A stretch of 64,000 nt of DNA. Origin: Earliella scabrosa. Lineage: Eukaryota; Basidiomycota; Agaricomycetes; Polyporales; Polyporaceae. Of this stretch, positions 56,501-64,000 are shown in pieces. Position 1 is the first letter of the stretch. Every line of letters begins with the position of its first letter. The DNA lies in NCBI GenBank assembly GCA_022605405.1, contig JABYQQ010000006.1, forward strand, positions 1,116,001-1,180,000, read 5' to 3'. Below the pieces are notes generated by a model. That model was not told where the DNA came from. It did no database searches and saw only the letters and a program-made list of their open reading frames with translations. A program made the position numbers and the translations under genes.

Positions 56501-56964
56501 GCGCACTCCAGCAGTCAAGGCTGGACAGAAACCCAAGGACGAACTTGAGCGGTACTTCGCGACACCTACAGAGGCCACCGACGACCCCCTACGCTGGTGG
56601 ACCGAACGTCGAGCCCTCTACCCGTGCCTCTCGCGCATGGCGCTGGACTACCTCTCTATCCCTGGTTCGTATCTCTCTCTCCTCTCGTGTTCATTCATGC
56701 TCATGCCTTTGCCCATTCGCAGGTACATCCGTCGACGTTGAGCGCGTCTTCAGCCGTGGACGGCGGGCCCTCACCCATGTGCGCAGCCGCCTGAGTGCAC
56801 AGAGCACTCGCGCGCTCCTGTGTGTAGGTCCCTGGTCACGACTCGGCCTCGTGAAACCCTCGGATGCGGTTGCGCTCTCTGCCCTGGCTGACATCGACAA
56901 CGACGAATCTGACTACGAGATGGAGGATGGTTGGGACCGAATCAAGTTGGGTGAAGACGAGTGA
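53560..56964 (+). CDS. hAT transposase with BED zinc finger
   Basis: A ten-exon model (53560-53914, 53949-54330, 54393-54714, 54771-54839, 54902-55315, 55371-55640, 55876-56089, 56153-56409, 56478-56664, 56723-56964) keeps phase throughout, 903 aa. The N-terminus is basic, then acidic. A BED finger follows (FTCAAKGCKRTKKLRRY, then GNLRKHVKACWG). hAT catalytic blocks: FATDAWTSPNHRAF, VTCDNATNND (Asp), RCFLHVLNLVAKAVL (C..H), TRWNSTYDML, and after an acidic insert the C-terminal hAT dimerisation part (GTSVDVERVFSRGRRAL, RSRLSAQSTRALLCVG). Two joins are odd: the first intron would be only 34 nt and the intron at 55641-55875 is 235 nt, so these boundaries may be wrong. The GTTCGT 5' site at 56665 is weak. 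No stop or frameshift is needed anywhere. Confidence 0.85.
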
Positions 56965-57386
56965 GGGCTGCCTCGGTCTGGGCCGGTGTCCGAAGCCTCC
57001 GCCGGTGCCATCAGCTCGTCGCCTCATATGTATGGAGCCAGTGGGGCGGACTAGTACTGTGTCATATCATGTAATCTGTTCTATGCTGTAGGCACGATGC
57101 CGACGCTCGCTATGTCTCACGTCGCTCCCTCAAGGGAGAGATCCGTGTAGTCTACTTGTCTGCCGAAGTAACCATATCCTCGACCTCTCTTGTTCAGCAC
57201 AGGGTGCCTGTACTATACAACCCCAGGCGCAACAACGAAGTGTCCACGTCCGCTCATGCTCGGATGTCTACGGCGTGTCTGACCTAATATGGTCAGTCGC
57301 GCCATCATGCCATAGGCTGACAGTCGGCATCTGTCTCCTCGGGACGGTGTAGCCTCAGGTCTCCTCTCACCCCTCGCTCTTGACCG

Positions 57387-58069
57387 ATGCCCTGCTACGT
57401 CGCCCCCAAAGCTACTCTACATCTTGGCAGTGCTATGTCTGACCTCGGGCTTGAACCAGGGGCCACCTGCGGTGAATCCGCTGGTGATATTCCACTCCGA
57501 ATCGACCTCGCCGAGGATACATGGACTTCGAAGGACACAACGCCCTTCCGCACTGTCTCAGGTCGGATTCTTTCGCTCAAGGTTGCTCAGGTGAGTGCCA
57601 GTGAGACCCTTACACCGTTCATACGACCATATCCCATCTATTCCTCTTGAATAGGACCTGGAGATTGACGGTCCTGCAACACTATACGCCCCATCCATCA
57701 CCATCCTTCTTAAGTGGACGCAACTTCTCACCGCAGGCGACATCCATGCTCCTGAAGAGCTCTCTGCGACCACAGTCGAGAAGCTCGTTCGCTTTGTCAC
57801 CATCTGCAAAACTCTCGCGAGCGCCGCCAGTCTAGCCCGCACGGGAGAGCCTCTGGCGCTCTGGAACAGGATGAGGGAAGAGGAACGGATCGCAACTTTT
57901 GCTAGTTGGCTCGAGCAGCGTCAGCCGGGGCCTAACATGGTGTGTATTGCGGACAGTCCGTCCTTGTACCTTCAAAATGTATAGCTGACCTGCCTTATGA
58001 CTCCCTTGACAGGGCTGGATCACAATGGCGGTGACAGTGGCGGAGGACACACAATTGGCGGCGGCGTAA
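57387..58069 (+). CDS. second gene inside the hAT element, unknown
   Basis: Three exons in phase 0 (57387-57590, 57655-57939, 58013-58069), 181 aa, with GTGAGT and GTGTGT donor sites. It contains GLEPGATCGESAGDIPLRID, TLYAPSITILLKWTQLL and a helical stretch (VEKLVRFVTICKTLASAASL, LWNRMREEERIATFASWLEQ). No domain was recognised, and there is no Cys cluster or signal peptide. It lies 422 bp after the transposase and ends 215 bp before the right end, so it moves with the element. It may be an accessory protein, a captured host gene, or a non-functional open frame. Splice consistency favours a real gene. Confidence 0.6.
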
Positions 58070-58149
58070 TATTTGTTCAATGTGAGCACTTGTTACTGGT
58101 AGACCATGTACAACTGCACGCACTATGAACCGAAAAACTCTTCGACCCA

Positions 58150-58265
58150 AAAACCCGCGGGAAACCCGTTGGCGGGTCAGTACCCGTGGAAAACCCGTAC
58201 CCCTATGATGCGGGTGCGGGTACCTTCGGGGTACGGGTACGGGTCGGCGCCAAAATACCCGAGGG
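58150..58265 (+). repeat. right subterminal GGGTAC repeats
   Basis: Copies of AACCCGT, GTACCCGT, GGGTGCGGGTAC and GGGTACGGGT in both orientations mirror the left block. Confidence 0.8.
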
Positions 58266-58284
58266 TTACCCGTGCCATTGCCTA

Positions 58285-58292
58285 GTTGCTCA
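58285..58292 (+). repeat. right 8-bp target-site duplication of the hAT element
   Basis: GTTGCTCA, identical to 53221-53228. Confidence 0.85.
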
Positions 58293-58552
58293 CGACGTCC
58301 ACGACCGTGTTCACGAACACCGACCTGTCCGCTCAGCTCGTGTCTCATCACCTGCAACCTGTTGTACTCCAGCAGTCACCCGAACGCAGCGCTGTATAGC
58401 GTGTGTTCGCCCGGGACCACTTGTTGACCAAGGACCGCACGCCCTCACTGCTCGGATCAAACCATGCAAACACCAACCATGATGACCTTGGTGTTCCGCA
58501 CGGCCTGGGCAGCATCGGTGTCGGATGGGGTCGAGGATGCCGCTGTCCGGAT

Positions 58553-59894
58553 CTAGCCGCGGAGCACCTGGATGCTGGGTAGAGTTGCTGCCCTAGTCAT
58601 CGCCTGTGCGCCGCCAAAGGAGAGTCTGATGCGCGGGCCCGTGGCAGAGAGACAGACGACGATGCTTTGCATCCCTGAGCCATTTGCGAGGGCATTGTAG
58701 GTGCGTGCAGGAGACGCGGGAAGGATTGGGGGAGGGCTTGTGGGAATTGCAGGGGCGTGAGCGTCAGTTAGATGTATTGTATGAGTCGCGTAGGTTGAGG
58801 TGCTCGAGAGGGGCGGGGTCGAGAACAGGGGTGGAAGAGGGAGGGTGAGGAGCGAGACGACGGAGTGCTCGCAGAGGTGTGTCTTGAGCGGCGCGTTGGG
58901 GTTGATGTAGGCCGTGAGAAGGAAGTTGTGGGACATGGTCGATGCGAGCGAGCGCGAGAGGAATGGGATCGTCCCTGGCTGAAGACAAATTGGCTCTCCA
59001 TCGAGTTGACACGGAGTTAAGGACGAGACGCACCTCGTTTGGCTCGGATCCGAGTGCGTGTGCATATCCATGGCATTTGCCCTCGATCTCCTCGGCGGGG
59101 TCAGATACGGACACACTGGAGGTAGCCTTCTTCTCGAGAAGAAGTATGAGTGGAAGACCGAGCGGCAAGTCTCCTTTGAGCACGACTAGACAAGCAGGCG
59201 GATCGTGAGTAATATAAAGGCTACGCATTGGGTACGCAGGCCACGTTTGAGAACAATTGTCTTGGCTCGTGCCCACCAACTCAGGAAACACGCATGATGC
59301 GCAGACGTGTGCGGACCGTCTGACTTCCCGCCGAGCCTCACGATCATGGCCACTGGTAGGTCCGATATCCGAGGGACATGTACTTACCGATAACCCGTCT
59401 CCTGCCCGTGCTGCGCTTCCCAATCCGAGCCCTATGTTTAATCCTGGGATACTGCTACGCCGATGCTTGCGGCTGTTGTCCAGCAGTGAACGACGACCCG
59501 TTCAACGATGTCCTCCCAAAATGTCCTCGGAGGTGGCAGTGGAGGCGAGGGTGAGGGCGACTTCGAATGCTCCAAGATCCGCGAGCGAGGACAGCGTGAG
59601 GAGAGCACGTCTTGCCAAAGCCGATGAGTGACTTCGAAGACTGGGGCAGATTGGCGGCGGCGCCGGAGAGAGAAGAGACGATGAGCTGATTGAAGTTGTC
59701 AAAGTAGTGTCGACTGTTGGCAGGACGATGGGCATGGAGACTGGGATGGAGGTGTTTGGTGTGTATGAAGGAGTCGGGGATATCGTGTAGCCTTGAGATA
59801 TGTTGGGGACGTACCGATCCTGCTGGATGGCATGGATGAGGTCGGGTGGAGCGGGTTCGGGATGCCTTCCCGATGGTAAAGACGTGCTGCTCAC
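58553..59894 (-). CDS. possible multi-exon gene, unresolved
   Basis: Minus-strand coding-like blocks: a start MSSTSLPSGRHPEPAPPDLI at 59894, ALARRALLTLSSLADLGAFE near 59600, HVCASCVFPELVGTSQDNC near 59290, ACLVVLKGDLPLGLPLILLL near 59170, and MSHNFLLTAYINPNAPLKTH at about 58935 running to a stop at 58553. The frames differ and the joins were not resolved, so it may be one gene of four or five exons or two genes. No domain was recognised. Confidence 0.35.
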
Positions 59895-60668
59895 CGAGTG
59901 CTAGGAAGATGAACGGCGCTGGTCAAAGTAGAAATTGAGGCGTTCAGTTCGCGTTGCCTCTGAGTCTCTCCGAGATGGTCGGAGTTGCTGTGCCACGTGT
60001 CTGTCGCGGGCTAGGCGCTGGTGTCCTGAAAGTCCAATGGTCAACCTGACCTGAACCCCACCGTCTCAGTCTCACCTGCTGCTGCGTGCTCAGCGAGCTC
60101 GTCGATCTCCTTGGCTGTCTCAACTTCACTTGGTGCTTGACTTGGTGCTTGCGCGTACTAGGAGTCCACCACATTGTCCAGGGCCCGGCACCAGAAGGAT
60201 CGTCGCATTCACCTCGTTATCGTCACGGCACTGGACAACGACATCCCAGCGGAACTGGGACGGTGGATGCTGTGGGTGCAAGCACTGAGCTCCTCAATCG
60301 CGAGAGCTTGACCGCCTTGCGCTGCGACCGAGAAAGCTGACGGCTATGTGAGTTCTTCCTTTTTGGTCTGTCTCCTTGGGCCTCGACGCAGTTGTGGGTT
60401 GGTGGATGCACTGTTGTGCATTGTCGCTCGCATGAGCGACGGCGGGTATTGCTCGTACGATCCGTCGTAGCTCCTGCTTCGGGATTGGAGATAATCCCAT
60501 GGAAGCGCCTCGTACTTCCCGGATATCGCAGCAGTAGCCGTGTTGGTTGTCGCCTTCTGCTATCAGGGGCGTCCGAGGAGAGCTTGGCGGAGTCTGACGA
60601 CAGGCCGGTGTGTGGTCCGTTGATTGGTGTTACCTCCGTACATGCTGAAAGCGCGTTCAGATGTTTAC
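59895..60668. other. intergenic, nothing identified
   Basis: About 770 bp without a supported gene. Confidence 0.4.
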
Positions 60669-61602
60669 CTACTCGCTCCTTGCTGTACGTTGATGTGTAG
60701 GAGTAGAATCATCAACATATTGCTTCGGCACGTCGATGCCCACCGATTTGTTCTTGGAAGCCTCTCGCTTATTGTAGTCTCGAGGACGTCTCCGCCAGCC
60801 GCAATCGACTGGTGCATCATGGCTATTCCACACATTGGCGTTGCGAGTTTGAATGACCCTCTGTCCGTCGTGCATTGACCATTCATATCTTAGCTGAGAC
60901 ATTGACGCGTCCGGGCCGTTTATGAAGGATGCGACGTACGATAGCAAGCAGGGTAGCCACGGGATCATCTCGTTGCGGTCGGCTTGCCAATCTGCAAGGT
61001 ACGTCCATGTCATCCGTATACAAGCGCATGTGCGCTGCTAGCTACCAGACGCAGACAGTACTCCATACAACTTTAGACGAGTATGCTACAATCATCGCCC
61101 ACGGTACGTGCTCCCAAGATCGGTCAAGTTTGGAGCTACAATGCCATACGCTACCATGCGACTATTTGAGAAGTGAGTCATGTAACTCCAGAAGTCCCAT
61201 CCGCTGTCAAACTTGACCTTGTACTCGACAGGGTCGGTGGTGTTGCTCACCCGACGGCGCAAGAACACCGTCAGGTTGGGCTTTTCCGTTAATGTCAGTG
61301 CGTGATGAATACAGGTAGAAGATATCGGAGTTCTCACCTCGTCACAGCACACATATCGGCCTTCCACGATGGCACGAGAGTATACGATCTCCGTGGCTTG
61401 AGGGGTCGTGGCTTGGATGATCAACCACCCTGTTTACGACCTGGTATGAGCCGTTGTATTGTACACATTCTGAACTCTTACGATAATTCCCCATAGCCTC
61501 CAAGATCGTGACTTTCACGGGAGTCCAATTGTCCTCCATCGCTAGATCAACTTCAGTTCGTGTCGAAAACGAGGCATTGTCGCAGCTGAAGACGGTGATC
61601 AT
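60669..61602 (-). CDS. uncharacterised small protein, several exons
   Basis: Start MITVFSCDNASFSTRTEVDL at 61602. The chain is supported by two joins: ILEAMGNY to RWLIIQATTPQATEIVYSRA across a roughly 50-nt GTAAGA...ACAG intron, and GRYVCCDE to PNLTVFLRRRVSNTTDPVEY across a GTGAGA...AAAG intron, both in phase. The next part reads KVKFDSGWDFWSYMTHFSNS. A last exon (LADWQADRNEMIPWLPCLLS to a stop at 60669) is likely, but the phase of its join near 61.0-61.1 kb was not resolved. No family was recognised and no signal peptide is seen. Confidence 0.5.
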
Positions 61603-62105
61603 GGCGCGATCGGTCAGGGTAGGAAGTGGTACGGCGAAGGAGTCGCGGTTAGTCGGGGGGTGAGTTCTCTGTCCGCTCGTTGTCTATTCATGCGGGTGAT
61701 GGTGTGTGTCGGGCACCTCTCCCCTTGTCCATGTGATGCACCTTTCTAGTCGAACTCCCGCAAATCGTCTAGAACTCGATTTTCTCGGCATGTCCGCGTG
61801 ATGAGTATTATCTGTGTGTCATGGCCGTTCTTCTGATCCAGCGAAGACTTGCTGTAGAACAATGACGTGATCAGCAATGCGACAGGATCGTGCAGAGTGC
61901 CTGCGGCGGTGATGATGCAGTTCTCCCGATCGCGGAACGGTCATGACGAGTACACATCGTGAACACCAACCGTCGTTCTCGCTCGAAGGCTATGTTGCAT
62001 ACTCCTGCTTGCGGGAGCATGTGACAGTCTGTCCTTGGGGCGGATGCGAGCGAACATGTATATAACATCACGACGCAGCTGAGAAGAAGCTTTCATATAG
62101 CCAAC
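61603..62105. other. divergent promoter region
   Basis: About 500 bp between a minus gene and a plus gene. TATATAA at about 62056-62062 lies 50 bp before the plus-strand ATG at 62106. Confidence 0.5.
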
Positions 62106-62750
62106 ATGCAAACTCGTCGTAATGACAATCCAGTACGTTGATCGACCATTCCAGTGTCAAGCACATGCTCACGTTGAGTGTAGACCAACTCGTCTTTCAC
62201 TCGTTATAGAACTATCAACGTGCAAGCACGACTTACCCGTCTTGCAATCCGGGAGCAAAATGCACAGGTCCGGGTAGCGGTCCGTGATGTGAGCACATGG
62301 CTGTGATGTTCGCTTCGTCTGTCTGATTCCTTTCAGCGCGTCATAGATACTGCCCGTCGTGGTCTGCTATACCATGTGGATGGTACACGCCCGCGGCTTT
62401 TGCTGGTACCGAGTCGTGCCGAATGGGACTCAGCATGCGGCGCTCCGCCGTCTGTTGAAGATCTCGATGTAGATCGCTGGTTCCGGCTCGGTCACGCGGT
62501 TATAGACATTAACTATATCCCCGGCACCGACTGCCGTCTCAAGAACGGCTATTACCTTGTCGTTGCACAAGACGCGCCCGGACGGTCTGACCATCTCTGC
62601 GAGAATCAAACTGTCTCCAGCTTCTGCGCGGAGTCCTGGCAGGGGAATATACTTCTATTCAAACGTGGTTGCAGGGACACGAGCAGCGTCGTGAGTATTA
62701 CCCCGCCCGAGGTTGCTTTATTAAGCGCGATTCTTCAGAGGTGCGTCTAG
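62106..62750 (+). CDS. uncharacterised protein, several exons
   Basis: Probable start MQTRRNDNP at 62106, then a helical exon (TINVQARLTRLAIREQNAQV) joined in phase through a GTGAGC...TTCAG intron to RVIDTARRGLLYHVDGT and a long exon (RLLLVPSRAEWDSACGAP, FRLGHAVIDINYIPGTDCRL, GYYLVVAQDAPGRSDHLCEN). A last intron at 62691-62738 (48 nt, multiple of three, no stop) is likely; both forms end at the same TAG (62748-62750). The first join was not resolved. Unknown family. Confidence 0.5.
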
Positions 62751-63272
62751 AGTTTATCGAGGGATATGGCTTGCTATGGGCATTGACGCGCGTAATGGAT
62801 CTCGCAGATGGCTCCAGATGCATACTGCTCCTGTGATGGGATGATGTGGATTGGACGTAGTTAATATTGTGTTGTCCGCCACCGTTCACCGTAGGAATTT
62901 GAGAGCTATCGCTGTCATGCTGAAGTTCGTTCTTTGAAGCGCGTTTGGTGGTCAGCAACTGCATCCTTAGATCCGTCATCGTACAGGTCCTTTCCGAATA
63001 GGCATCCGAAGCTGTCTTTGTCGGGTCATGAGCTTCTCGTGCTTTGACAATGTCGTGTGATGTCGGCGACGTCCCTGTTCGGGATGTTCTGTTCGTGCGA
63101 GCAGTCGATGTTGCCGATGAATGTTTTCTGGATGTGGGCTTGGGTTTAATAGCCCGTATCGTCTTTTATGGTACGCCCGCGTCCAGTCGTCTCCGTCGGC
63201 GAGCATATATTCATCCTCTATCATCGTGTTTCCAGGCATCCATCCGCGATTGTTAAAGCTGGTCTAGTCGAC
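62751..63272. other. intergenic, nothing identified
   Basis: About 520 bp. Short frames on the minus strand have no supporting features. Confidence 0.4.
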
Positions 63273-63843
63273 ATGGATCACATTCCCGCTGGTCACCAGG
63301 CATTTCAATCTACTATGTAGGTCGTAAAAATACCGCTTGTGTCTTCTAACGTGTTATGCAGGACAACCCGACCCCTGTACACCTTCAACGACGTGTTATA
63401 CAGCTGTGTGACTGGGATCGACCAGTCACCGTGGCGTGCCGCTACAGTTCGTCTCTGCTGGACCGGCAGTACACGCGCCTCTGACAGCGAGGAGCCGATT
63501 TGTGAGTTCTGTTCCATCCCACAGAGTCAAACTGACTGGTGGCTCTAGGGGTGCTCGTCGTTACTCCGAACGCACACGCTGGACATCAGCTCGTTACGCT
63601 TACTGACCCAGCGTATATGCTGAGATTCAACGAGGTTTGGCAATATGATTCTTGTCTGACCACTCGCGCTGACCGCATGCTCAGGAAATGAGAGCTATCG
63701 GATTTTGCGCTTGGGCCGATCCCAGGCATGTCGCCGTGAAACAGCACTACCTGATTCTTCAAAGCGTGGAGGCGTGGTTTTACTTAGTCAATATTTGCTC
63801 TAGGCTGCGCATGGCCATGTACGCGCGCACGGCAGCGTCGTGA
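63273..63843 (+). CDS. uncharacterised small protein
   Basis: Four exons in consistent phase: 63273-63316, 63362-63501, 63549-63634 and 63685-63843, 142 aa. Start MDHIPAGHQAFQSTMTTRPL, with later blocks TFNDVLYSCVTGIDQSPWRA and VLVVTPNAHAGHQLVTLTDP, ending RLRMAMYARTAAS. The introns are 45-50 nt; the third donor is GTTTGG, a weak site. It follows the 62.1-62.75 kb gene in the same direction. No family was recognised. Confidence 0.55.
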
Positions 63844-64000
63844 ATAAAGACGTTTGCTCAAGAATCCTGTGAGCAGCTCGAGAGTGATCCGTTCCGTGCG
63901 ATGTCCGAGCTCGTACCTTTCTGATAGAACATTGGCTGCCTAGGGATTCTCAGATGCTAAATCGCGATTGCTCCAAGACGTCAGCAGGTGACTTCTGGAA
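63844..64000. other. window end, nothing identified
   Basis: 157 bp with no supported feature before the window edge. Confidence 0.4.

Larger units (their letters stand above)
53229..58284 (+). mobile_element. complete hAT-superfamily DNA transposon
   Basis: A 5056-bp element. Left end TAGGCAGTAGCAGGGGTAC and the reverse complement of the right end (TAGGCAATGGCACGGGTAAC) share TAGGCA, a GGC/AGC-like step and ACGGGTAACCC, so they form imperfect terminal inverted repeats. Both ends carry dense GGGTAC/GTACCC subterminal copies (53245-53340 and 58150-58265), which are typical transposase-binding arrays. The element is flanked by an 8-bp duplication and holds an open transposase gene plus a second spliced gene. 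The exact TSD and open reading frames suggest recent insertion. Confidence 0.9.

Noticed and set aside
1..64000. CRISPR arrays, rRNA genes or bacterial operons
   Set aside because: No regularly spaced identical repeats or rRNA cores were seen, and genes are spliced eukaryotic ones.

Overview
The window looks like nuclear DNA of a basidiomycete fungus, most likely an agaricomycete. The genes carry many short introns (about 46-67 nt, GTRNGT...YAG). The families present are typical of mushroom-forming fungi: a KDZ (Kyakuja-Dileera-Zisupton) transposase, a TET/JBP-like dioxygenase, a DUF6533 membrane protein, F-box paralogs, fungal C2H2 factors, an allantoate-type MFS permease, an SRPK/CLK-like kinase and a hAT transposon. 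No rRNA, CRISPR array or bacterial operon was seen. Exon models were built by hand from splice motifs and reading-phase consistency, without any search or RNA data.

Region 1 (about 1-15.3 kb) is a KDZ neighbourhood. A TET/JBP-like 2OG-Fe(II) dioxygenase (+) converges on a KDZ transposase gene (-), which is well preserved except for one in-frame TGA. Further upstream lie large uncharacterised genes (7.1-9.1 kb on -, 10.1-11.2 kb and 12.5-15.3 kb on +) that are plausible passengers. A 0.5 kb non-coding stretch after them holds ten copies of the palindrome GATNATC, and a C2H2 factor follows (16.4-17.6 kb).

Region 2 (18.8-28.6 kb) is the most striking part. Six small secreted, Thr/Asp-rich protein genes lie in strict -/+/-/+/-/+ order, forming three divergent A-B pairs. 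Every gene has a TATA box 84-95 bp before its ATG. Five encode a clear signal peptide in a first exon of 67 nt (type A) or 70 nt (type B); the sixth, A1, has a 68 nt first exon and a frameshifted signal peptide. All six carry a KRQ (Kex2-like) site just before a Thr/Asp repeat, and share a Thr-rich C-terminal domain.

Region 3 (28.6-52.7 kb) is mixed: a 337 bp palindrome, a C2H2 factor with duplicated exons, a DUF6533 membrane protein, a decayed F-box gene with an intact paralog 9 kb away, a 13-exon MFS transporter, a third C2H2 factor, an SRPK/CLK-like kinase and some uncharacterised genes.

Region 4 (53.2-58.3 kb) is a complete hAT element. It is bounded by the 8-bp duplication GTTGCTCA, has TAGGCA-type ends and GGGTAC-rich subterminal blocks, and carries a 903-aa open transposase model plus a second spliced gene. 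Region 5 (58.3-64 kb) holds several small uncharacterised spliced genes.
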